Assembly: GCA_903932565.1 (NCBI GenBank)
Contig: CAIZGQ010000886.1
Span: 1-8,079 of the forward strand
Direction: 5' to 3'
DNA length: 8,079 nt
Source of the DNA: an uncultured Hyphomicrobiales bacterium
Lineage (GTDB): Bacteria > Pseudomonadota > Alphaproteobacteria > Rhizobiales > Beijerinckiaceae
Position numbers and translations under genes: made by a program. The notes under the pieces are model-generated. The model had not been told where the DNA came from, did no database searches, and was given only the letters and a program-made list of their open reading frames with translations. Of the stretch, positions 1 through 5,964 are shown in pieces (position 1 is the first letter of the stretch; the number at the start of each line of letters is the position of its first letter).

Positions 1-583
1 AGAGTAAGCCGGTAATAATAAAAATTTTGGTAGATTTTTTGAGGCCCAAAAATGTGCCGCGATGGCCCCCGGCTTCAGCCCCCTGCGCGCAGATTGCGTC
101 GGCCCCGACCTCCGCCCAGGCGCGCGCCTCGGCCACACTGGTGGCGGTGCCGATGACATACACCCCCTTGGCCTGCAGAACCTCCACTTGCTCAGGCGTC
201 ACAAGGCCAAAGGTGAACGACGCCGCTGGTGGGGCTTCCGCCACAAGCGCATCAAACTGGCTGGCAAAATCTTCCGCCCATTGGTTGGGAATGGCTTGAT
301 CCGCAAGCCCATAGCGAGCCCGCCACGGTCGCAGCAGATCGATTGCCGCGCTCACATCCGCAGCGGCGGGCTCAGCCGGTGGAATGGCAAAGAGATTGAC
401 GGCAAATGGCCGGTCGGTTGCCGCGCGCACGTGCGCAATCGTCTCACGCAGCTTGGGGGCTGGAAGGTTTGATGCGGCCAGCGATCCCAAAGCGCCCACG
501 TTTGAGACCGCAAGTGCGAGGGCTGCGTCAGACGCACCCAGCATGGGGCCCTGAATGATCGGCATGGAGAGACGGTCGAACAT
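1..583 (-). CDS. Nitronate monooxygenase-like FMN enzyme, 3' end cut by window edge
   Basis: This is the N-terminal 194 residues of a nitronate monooxygenase (2-nitropropane dioxygenase) family protein; the frame is open to the window edge. Family members are cytoplasmic TIM-barrel flavoproteins that use FMN and O2 to oxidise alkyl nitronates, although many homologues have unknown substrates. Visible hallmarks are the N-terminal MPIIQGPMLG strand and loop (residues 7-16), a GALGSLAASNL segment (about 32-42), FAVNLF (about 64-69), and the AQGAEAGGHRGTF motif near residues 166-178, whose His lies at the active site in the family. The start ATG (581-583 on the plus strand) follows a strong AGGGAGGA Shine-Dalgarno (593-600) at 9 nt. 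The last residues before the edge (LKKSTKIFIITGLL) are AT-rich in codons and do not resemble the usual run into the next barrel strand. The gene is divergent from the LysR regulator, a common arrangement of regulator and target. Family call is confident; substrate unknown. Confidence 0.85.
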   Translation of the reverse strand, partial: MFDRLSMPIIQGPMLGASDAALALAVSNVGALGSLAASNLPAPKLRETIAHVRAATDRPFAVNLFAIPPAEPAAADVSAAIDLLRPWRARYGLADQAIPNQWAEDFASQFDALVAEAPPAASFTFGLVTPEQVEVLQAKGVYVIGTATSVAEARAWAEVGADAICAQGAEAGGHRGTFLGLKKSTKIFIITGLL

Positions 584-688
584 TCTGACAAATCCTCCCT
601 TCCGGCCAAACGTCTGACGCGCGTCGGCTTTGCACGATCGCGCCTCGAGTGGCATAGAACGCTTTGCGTCCGCACACATCAACGACCA

Positions 689-714
689 ATTTCGCGCACC
701 CGTTGTGCGCAAAT
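689..714. promoter_or_regulatory. Candidate LysR-type operator dyad in divergent gap
   Basis: Arms GCGCAC (694-699) and GTGCGC (705-710) are perfect inverted repeats around a 5-bp centre. They are flanked by ATTT (689-692) and AAAT (711-714), so the symmetry extends to about 10 bp per side with one extra C in the left arm. LysR regulators bind dyads of this kind between themselves and a divergent target. This one lies 15 bp before the LysR start and about 105 bp before the monooxygenase start, which would suit autorepression. The sequence shows the dyad; its role is inferred. Confidence 0.5.
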
Positions 715-729
715 GTAGAGCCGCCCGCC

Positions 730-1614
730 ATGGACTGGGACCACGCCCGCTTTTTCCTCGCTGTCGCCCGCACCGGCCAGTTTCTGGCTGGGGCAAAGCT
801 CCTGCGGGTGGATCATGCCACCGTCTCGCGTCGGATCAATGCGCTGGAGGCAGAACTTGGGGCCAAGCTGTTTGAGCGGCGCACCACGGGCTGCACTTTG
901 ACGGCGGCAGGCGACCGCTTTGTGGTGGCCGCCGAGCGTATCGAGGCTGAGATGCTGCGCGCCCGGGCCGATTTATCCGCAACCGACATCTCGATCTCCG
1001 GCACGGTGCGCATCGGCGCGCCTGATGGTTTCGGCACGATGTTTCTCTGCTCACGCCTGGCGCGGCTCACAGAACGCCATCCGGGCCTGACCGTGCAGGT
1101 CGTGCCTTTGCCACGGACGTTTTCGCTCTCAAAGCGCGAGGCAGATATCGCCATCACCATCGACAGGCCCGAGGCTGGTCGGCTGATGGTGCGCAAACTG
1201 ATTGATTACACGCTGCATGCCTATGCCACGAAGGCCTATCTCAAGGCCCACGGCGAGCCGACAGACATGGAGACGCTGCGCGACCACACGCTGGTTACCT
1301 ATGTTCAGGATCTGTTGTTTTCACCGGCCCTGAATTTCCTGCCCGACAGCTTTGGCCCGGCGTGGCGGCGTCTCGAATGTGCCAGCGCCACCGGGCAATC
1401 GGAAGCCGTGCGGGGCGGAGCTGGCGTTGGCATCCTGCATGATTATCTCGCCAAGCGGGACGCAGACTTTGTGCGCGTCCTGCCCGATCTCGCCTTCCTG
1501 CGCTCCTATTGGCTCGTCACCCATGAGGACACGCGGGAGACGATGCGCGTGCGCACCGTCGCCGATTTCATCGCCGAGACGGTCAATGCCGAACGCGACT
1601 TGTTCACGGCATAG
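730..1614 (+). CDS. LysR-family transcriptional regulator
   Basis: A complete 294-residue LysR-type regulator, the normal length for the family. Residues 1-60 form the winged helix-turn-helix, recognisable by MDWDHARFFLAVARTGQF, the recognition-helix region DHATVSRRINALEAELG and the wing LFERRTTGCTLTAAG. A linker helix follows (about 62-87). The effector-binding domain begins near residue 91 (SGTVRIGAPDGFG) and includes READIAITIDRP and a late GAGVGILHDYLA segment. The start at 730 is preferred over an in-frame ATG at 664 because LysR proteins begin directly with this 'MDW' helix and the longer form would add residues with no family match and overlap the dyad at 689-714. The ribosome site is weak (GTAGAG at 715-720). 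The gene diverges from the nitronate monooxygenase-like gene and probably controls it and itself. The inducer cannot be told. Confidence 0.9.
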   Translation: MDWDHARFFLAVARTGQFLAGAKLLRVDHATVSRRINALEAELGAKLFERRTTGCTLTAAGDRFVVAAERIEAEMLRARADLSATDISISGTVRIGAPDGFGTMFLCSRLARLTERHPGLTVQVVPLPRTFSLSKREADIAITIDRPEAGRLMVRKLIDYTLHAYATKAYLKAHGEPTDMETLRDHTLVTYVQDLLFSPALNFLPDSFGPAWRRLECASATGQSEAVRGGAGVGILHDYLAKRDADFVRVLPDLAFLRSYWLVTHEDTRETMRVRTVADFIAETVNAERDLFTA

Positions 1615-1631
1615 GACCGCCTTAGTGCTGC

Positions 1632-1663
1632 GTTAGGCGGCCTTGGCGTCACGCGGCCTTGGC
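1632..1663. repeat. 16-bp imperfect tandem duplication at mscL 3' end
   Basis: Two adjacent 16-bp units, 1632-1647 and 1648-1663, match at 14 of 16 positions and share the 11-mer GCGGCCTTGGC. On the coding strand both encode the same mscL ending: the first unit met reads GCCAAGGCCGC then GTGA and supplies the actual stop, and the second reads GCCAAGGCCGC then CTAA just after it. This looks like a local slippage duplication that renewed the stop codon without changing the protein end. Confidence 0.75.
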
Positions 1664-2074
1664 AGCCAAAAGATCGCGGATTTCCTTGAGCAAGGTTTCA
1701 GATTCCGACGGGGGCGCGGGCGGGGCGGGGACGGCGGCTTCCGACTTCTTCAGCATGTTGATGGCGCGAACGATGAAGAACAGGATCATGGCCACGATGA
1801 TGAAGTTGACTGTGATCGTCAGAAACTGACCAAACCCCAGCGCAGCGCCAGCCTTTTTGGCATCGGCATAGGCCGGGTGGCCGATGATTGCTGAGGACAG
1901 AGCGATATAATAATTCGAAAAATCGAGGCCGCCGGTGATCGCGCCGATGATCGGCATGATGATGTCGGACACAATCGAGTCGACAATTTTGTTGAAGGCT
2001 GCGCCGATAATCACGCCGATGGCGAGATCAACAACATTGCCGCGCAATTCAAATTCACGAAATTCTTTCAACAT
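1649..2074 (-). CDS. mscL: Large-conductance mechanosensitive channel MscL
   Basis: A complete 141-residue MscL, the usual length. This homopentameric inner-membrane channel opens under membrane tension and releases solutes during hypo-osmotic shock. The protein has the N-terminal amphipathic helix (MLKEFREFELRGNVVDLA), pore-lining TM1 with the family signature (AIGVIIGAAFNKIVDSIVSD, about 18-37), a periplasmic loop (about 48-75), TM2 (FLTITVNFIIVAMILFFIVRAI, about 84-105), a Pro/Ala-rich linker (VPAPPAPP) and the C-terminal bundle helix (ESETLLKEIRDLLAAKAA). The start is supported by an AAGGAG Shine-Dalgarno (plus-strand 2084-2089) with 9-nt spacing. The gene is a single unit, convergent with the LysR gene (34 bp between stops) and divergent from the sensor kinase. 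Its extreme 3' end is duplicated (see 1632-1663). Identification is very secure. Confidence 0.97.
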   Translation of the reverse strand: MLKEFREFELRGNVVDLAIGVIIGAAFNKIVDSIVSDIIMPIIGAITGGLDFSNYYIALSSAIIGHPAYADAKKAGAALGFGQFLTITVNFIIVAMILFFIVRAINMLKKSEAAVPAPPAPPSESETLLKEIRDLLAAKAA

Positions 2075-2171
2075 TTTTATGAGCTCCTTGAAAAATTGCG
2101 GCCATGCCTGCGGTTAGATGTGTAGCAGCCGCAATCTTGGCCATAAAGACCCTAAATGCGGTTTGACCCTG

Positions 2172-2185
2172 CCCATCGGGATGGG
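2172..2185. promoter_or_regulatory. Short dyad upstream of the sensor kinase
   Basis: Perfect 6-bp arms CCCATC and GATGGG flank a 2-bp centre, in the 169-bp gap between mscL and the sensor kinase, 58 bp before the kinase start. A TTGACC element (2163-2168) lies just upstream and could be a -35 box, but no convincing -10 follows at normal spacing. It is a possible operator or simply chance symmetry. Apart from this and the two ribosome sites, nothing else stands out in the gap. Confidence 0.25.
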
Positions 2186-2233
2186 ATGACCTCAGCCATG
2201 CAAAAGCTTAAGATCGTCGTCCTTGAAAATCGC

Positions 2234-2238
2234 GGGAG
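2234..2238 (+). promoter_or_regulatory. Ribosome binding site deciding the kinase start
   Basis: GGGAG lies 5 nt before the ATG at 2244. It favours that start over the in-frame TTG at 2223, which has no comparable site and would add seven residues before the first membrane helix. Confidence 0.6.
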
Positions 2239-2243
2239 CCGCA

Positions 2244-5200
2244 ATGATACCCGGATGGGCCGCTGTCCTGACCGTGCTGATCTACCTCTGCGCCCTGTTC
2301 GCGGTGGCGCATTATGGCGACACAGCCGGACAGCGATGGTTCAACGGGCGTGGACGTCCTGTGATTTACGCCCTCACGCTTGGCGTTTATTGCACATCAT
2401 GGACGTTCTTTGGATCGGTCGGCCTTGCCTCGACCCGGACGTTCGACTTCCTGCCGATCTATATCGGACCTGCCCTCGTCATCGGGCTTGGATATCACTT
2501 TGTCGGCCGCATCGTGCGCATCGCGAAGGCCCAGAACATCACGTCCGTGGCTGACTTTGTGGCGGCCCGCTATGGCAAGTCGGAGGCTGTCGCAGCCTCT
2601 GTGGCCTTGATCGCTGTCATCGGCGTCGTGCCTTACGTCGCCCTTCAATTGAAGGCGATTTCCAATTCGCTGCCGACCTTGCTCGGCTCTTTGGAAGCTG
2701 GCGGACGTGTCATGTCGACCACCGGCTCGGCAACAATCTCCCTGTCGATTGCCGTCCTGCTGGCTGGTTTTGCCATGGCGTTTGGCACGCGTCACATCGA
2801 GGCAACCGAGCATCAAAGTGGGCTTGTCCTGGCCATTGCGGCTGAATCCGTCGTCAAGATTGTCGCGTTTCTCATCGTGGGAAGTTACGTCACGTGGGGC
2901 ATGTTCAGCGGGATTGGCGACCTTGCAGCGCAAGCCCTGGCGCGCCCGGACATCATGGCCAACCTGACGCGCGCGCCAGATGCCGGCTACTGGATCGTGA
3001 CAACCCTGATGTCTGCGTGCTGCGTCATTCTCCTTCCACGCCAGTTCCACGTCACCGTTGTCGAGAACCGCAGCGAACGCGATGTGAAGACGGCTGCATG
3101 GATGTTTCCCGCCTATCTCATCATCATCAACCTGTTCGTGATTCCGCTCGCCATTGCCGGACAACTTGTCTTCCAAGATGGCGTCATTGATCGCGATCTC
3201 ACCCTGATCGCCCTGCCCTTGCAAGCCAAGGCCGGGCTCATCGCGCTGATCAGCATGATGGGTGGGTTGTCGGCCGCAACCGCCATGGTCATTGCCGCCT
3301 GCGTGGCGCTTTCCATCATGATCTCGAATGATCTTGTGATGCCGCTTCTACTGCGCATGCGAATGTCCCAGGGGCCAGGCGTCTCCAGCGATCTTGGATC
3401 GCTCGTTCTCATCATCCGGCGCATCGCCATTCTCTGCATTGTCGTCCTCGGCTGGACCTACATGCGTGTCTCCAGCGAGGCGGGGCTTGTTGCAATCGGG
3501 CTCCTCTCCTTCGCAGCGATCGCGCAGATTGCACCTGCCTTTGTCGGCGGCATGATCTGGCGGCGCGCCACCGCACGCGGCGCACTTGCCGGCCTTGGCT
3601 GCGGCACGGCCGTCTGGGCCTACACGCTGCTGTTGCCGTCATTGGACACCGGTCCACTGGGGCTTTCCGATTTGGTTGCAAAAGGCCCGATGGGAATGGA
3701 TTTCCTGCGGCCCAATGCTCTTTTTGGCAGTTCGCTTCCCGACCTCGTGCATGGCGTGTTGTGGAGTCTGGGTGCCAACATCGTCGCCTTCGTCACAGTA
3801 TCCCTGTCGCGCAAGACAAAACCGATCGAGCGGCTGCAGGGCAATCTCTTCATGGGGTCGGATCAGGCCTCCATGGGCCAGACCTTCCGGCTCTGGCGGG
3901 CCAGCGTCACGTCTGGAGAGCTGGAAGCCGCTGTGGCGCATTATCTTGGCGTCGAGCACACCCGGCGTGAATTTGAGAGCTTCATGTCATCGCGCGGGAT
4001 GGACCCTGCCAATCCAGGGCAGGATGCCGACATCCATCTGCTGCGCTTTGCCGAACATCTGCTCGCCTCGGCTGTCGGCGCGTCCACGTCACGGCTCGTT
4101 TTGTCGATGCTGCTGAAACGCCGCAACATGTCGCGCGAGGCTGCGCTTCGCATCATCGACGAAGCCTCCGCGGCATTTCAGTACAATCGTGACATCCTGC
4201 AACATGCGCTGGATTTCGCACGCCAAGGCATCACCGTATTTGATCGCGATCTGCGGCTTATCTGCTGGAATCGCGAATTTCGTGATCTGTTTGACCTGCC
4301 GCACGACAAGTTGCGCGTCGGCATGGGGCTGGACGAACTGCTGCGCTACAATGCGCAACGCGGCATCTATGGTCCCGGCCCGACGGATGAATATGTGACG
4401 ACGCGGCTGGAATTGCTTGTCAACGAACATGCGCCGTTCCGATTGCGCCTTCGCCCCCATGGACGCGTTGTTGAAATCCGCTCCGTGCAAATGCCCGATG
4501 GCGGTCTCGTGACAACCTATACCGACATCACCGATTCCGTGCGGGCCGAGGAAGCACTGGAGCGCACCAACGAAACCCTCGAACAGCGCGTTCGCCAGCG
4601 CACGGAAGAACTTGTTCAGCTCAACGCAGAACTCGCGCGCGCCAAGGGCGAAGCTGACGAAGCAAACTTGTCCAAGACGCGCTTTCTGGCTGCGGCGAGC
4701 CACGATATTCTTCAGCCGCTTCATGCGGCGCGGCTTTATGCAACGAGCGTTGTTGAGCGCATGGATGCAAACCGCGATGCGCCCGAGCTGAAACGTGTGC
4801 AAACACCGTCACCCACGGGCGACGGCGTTCAGGATCTTGTGCACCATCTGGATGCCTCGCTCGAATCGGTCGAAGAAATTCTCACAGCGCTTCTCGAAAT
4901 ATCTCGCCTCGATGCGGGTGCGATGAAAGCCGAGATGAGCGTGTTTCGCATCGACGATCTGCTTGGTCAGCTGCGGATTGAATTTGAACCGATGGCGCGC
5001 AGCAAAGGCCTGCAACTCATCTTCGTGCCGTGCTCGCTGGCGATCCGGTCGGATCGTCGCCTGATGCGGCGCTTGCTGCAAAACCTTATTTCCAACGCCG
5101 TCAAATACACGCCCAAAGGGCGCGTCCTTGTGGGCTGCCGTCGCGCAGGCGACAGTCTGCGGATCGAGATTTGGGACACGGGCCTCGGCATTCCCGAGTC

Positions 5201-5831
5201 CAAGCGCCGCGATGTATTCCGCGAGTTCGAGCGCCTTGCACCCGCTGCCAAAACAGCGCGCGGCCTTGGCCTTGGCCTATCGATTGTCGAGCGCATCAGC
5301 CGGGTGCTGGATCATGAGATTGGCCTGCGTTCATGGCCACAACGCGGGTCGGTGTTTTCGATCACGGCGAAGAAACTTGCACATTCAAGCCTCGCATCCG
5401 CACGCGTGCCGGAGCGTGGCTTGACCGCATCCGATCACTTGCCACTTGCTGGCCTGCATGTGCTCGCCATCGACAACGAGCCTCGCATTTTGGATGGCAT
5501 GGCAGCTCTGCTGCAAGGCTGGGGCTGCAAGGTGACGCCCGCGCTGGGTTTACCTGAAGCCTTGGGTGCGCTGCATGCCGTTGGGTCGGCGCCAGACGTC
5601 ATCATTGCCGACTATCATCTGGATGAAGACAACGGCATCAACGCGATCACGTCGCTGCGCGCACGGTTTGGCATTGGCCTGCCCGCTGTGATCGTCTCCG
5701 CGGACCGCTCGCCGCAGATGCGCGAGCATGCAGTCGCGCTCGACATCCGGGTTCTTAACAAGCCGCTCAAACCAGCAGCGCTGCGTGCCCTGCTGTCGCA
5801 ATGGCGGATCATGCGCAGCGCCGCCGAATAA
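2244..5831 (+). CDS. Hybrid sensor kinase: SLC5 transporter-STAC-PAS-HisKA-HATPase-receiver (CbrA/CrbS type)
   Basis: A 1195-residue inner-membrane hybrid histidine kinase. Residues about 5-520 form a sodium:solute symporter (SLC5) module in which I count 13 hydrophobic segments, the expected number, including the group-typical VVPYVALQLKAI stretch. Residues about 527-645 correspond to the STAC linker, about 653-762 to a PAS domain (ending in TYTDITDSV), and about 765-812 to a charged coiled coil. The DHp domain has the H-box ASHDILQPLH with phospho-acceptor His820. The ATPase domain has the N-box (NLISNAVKYT, Asn951), G1 (DTGLGIP, Asp978) and G2 (GLGLGLS from 1007). The C-terminal receiver has Asp1077/Asn1078/Glu1079, phospho-acceptor Asp1123 (IADYHLD) and Lys1173. 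All key residues are present, so it should be active. Known relatives are CbrA (carbon/nitrogen balance, histidine uptake) and CrbS/MxtR (acetate metabolism). It is followed on the same strand by a sigma-54 response regulator, its probable partner. There is no HPt domain. The DHp hairpin appears about 16 residues longer than usual. The ligand is unknown. Confidence 0.93.
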   Translation: MIPGWAAVLTVLIYLCALFAVAHYGDTAGQRWFNGRGRPVIYALTLGVYCTSWTFFGSVGLASTRTFDFLPIYIGPALVIGLGYHFVGRIVRIAKAQNITSVADFVAARYGKSEAVAASVALIAVIGVVPYVALQLKAISNSLPTLLGSLEAGGRVMSTTGSATISLSIAVLLAGFAMAFGTRHIEATEHQSGLVLAIAAESVVKIVAFLIVGSYVTWGMFSGIGDLAAQALARPDIMANLTRAPDAGYWIVTTLMSACCVILLPRQFHVTVVENRSERDVKTAAWMFPAYLIIINLFVIPLAIAGQLVFQDGVIDRDLTLIALPLQAKAGLIALISMMGGLSAATAMVIAACVALSIMISNDLVMPLLLRMRMSQGPGVSSDLGSLVLIIRRIAILCIVVLGWTYMRVSSEAGLVAIGLLSFAAIAQIAPAFVGGMIWRRATARGALAGLGCGTAVWAYTLLLPSLDTGPLGLSDLVAKGPMGMDFLRPNALFGSSLPDLVHGVLWSLGANIVAFVTVSLSRKTKPIERLQGNLFMGSDQASMGQTFRLWRASVTSGELEAAVAHYLGVEHTRREFESFMSSRGMDPANPGQDADIHLLRFAEHLLASAVGASTSRLVLSMLLKRRNMSREAALRIIDEASAAFQYNRDILQHALDFARQGITVFDRDLRLICWNREFRDLFDLPHDKLRVGMGLDELLRYNAQRGIYGPGPTDEYVTTRLELLVNEHAPFRLRLRPHGRVVEIRSVQMPDGGLVTTYTDITDSVRAEEALERTNETLEQRVRQRTEELVQLNAELARAKGEADEANLSKTRFLAAASHDILQPLHAARLYATSVVERMDANRDAPELKRVQTPSPTGDGVQDLVHHLDASLESVEEILTALLEISRLDAGAMKAEMSVFRIDDLLGQLRIEFEPMARSKGLQLIFVPCSLAIRSDRRLMRRLLQNLISNAVKYTPKGRVLVGCRRAGDSLRIEIWDTGLGIPESKRRDVFREFERLAPAAKTARGLGLGLSIVERISRVLDHEIGLRSWPQRGSVFSITAKKLAHSSLASARVPERGLTASDHLPLAGLHVLAIDNEPRILDGMAALLQGWGCKVTPALGLPEALGALHAVGSAPDVIIADYHLDEDNGINAITSLRARFGIGLPAVIVSADRSPQMREHAVALDIRVLNKPLKPAALRALLSQWRIMRSAAE

Positions 5832-5887
5832 GTTCTAACTGCCGCTACGGTAAGGAAAAAAGCGAGACATCGTCCCAATCCGGCACG

Positions 5888-5904
5888 GGCATTAAGTCGG
5901 CATT
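5888..5904 (+). promoter_or_regulatory. GGCATT direct repeats with 11-bp period upstream of response regulator
   Basis: GGCATT occurs at 5888-5893 and again at 5899-5904, separated by AAGTC, which puts both copies on the same face of the helix. Such spacing is typical of tandem binding of a regulator dimer. The pair lies 61 bp or more before the response-regulator start. No sigma-54 (GG-N10-GC) or clear sigma-70 promoter was found beside it. A role is only inferred. Confidence 0.3.
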
Positions 5905-5935
5905 TACCCTATGCGGTCAAAGTATGCCTCGACGA

Positions 5936-5950
5936 CAGGCACAGTGCCTG
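5936..5950. promoter_or_regulatory. Perfect palindrome just upstream of response-regulator ribosome site
   Basis: CAGGCAC and GTGCCTG are perfect 7-bp arms around a single A. A further TGCCT half-site lies at 5925-5929, giving three half-sites in 25 bp. The palindrome ends 5 bp before the AGAGG ribosome site (5956-5960) of the sigma-54 regulator, so a bound protein could block transcription. An autoregulatory operator is the simplest reading. The 1-nt centre makes an RNA hairpin less likely. Confidence 0.45.
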
Positions 5951-5955
5951 ACCAA

Positions 5956-5960
5956 AGAGG
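5956..5960 (+). promoter_or_regulatory. Ribosome binding site deciding the response-regulator start
   Basis: AGAGG lies 4 nt before the ATG at 5965, slightly close but usable. The in-frame ATG at 5911 has no Shine-Dalgarno and would run through the palindrome, and receiver domains of this family begin as the 5965 start does. Confidence 0.5.
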
Positions 5961-5964
5961 TAGC

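Noticed and set aside
664..729. Upstream in-frame ATG for the LysR gene
   Set aside because: The added residues do not match the family and the region carries the operator-like dyad; family members start at the position equivalent to 730.
2163..2191. Sigma-70 promoter with TTGACC as -35 box for the kinase
   Set aside because: At 17-18 bp spacing the -10 positions (ATGACC or TGACCT) match the consensus poorly.
2223..2243. TTG start giving the kinase seven more residues
   Set aside because: No good ribosome site; the ATG at 2244 has GGGAG at 5 nt and leads directly into the first membrane helix.
2397..3224. A 275-codon open frame on the minus strand opposite the transporter domain of the kinase
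   Set aside because: Its translation is rich in Arg, Asp, His and Gln with no domain pattern, and the plus frame is a clear SLC5 module. It is a shadow of GC-rich coding sequence.
4089..4802. A 237-codon minus-strand frame opposite the PAS/DHp region
   Set aside because: It overlaps conserved PAS and H-box coding sequence, and its composition looks like an antisense shadow.
5832..5870. Terminator hairpin after the kinase stop (CCG-CTA-CGG followed by an A-run)
   Set aside because: The stem is only about 3-4 bp and is followed by A residues, not T.
5911..5964. Upstream in-frame ATG for the sigma-54 regulator
   Set aside because: No ribosome site, and the extra 18 residues would be encoded by the palindromic regulatory region.
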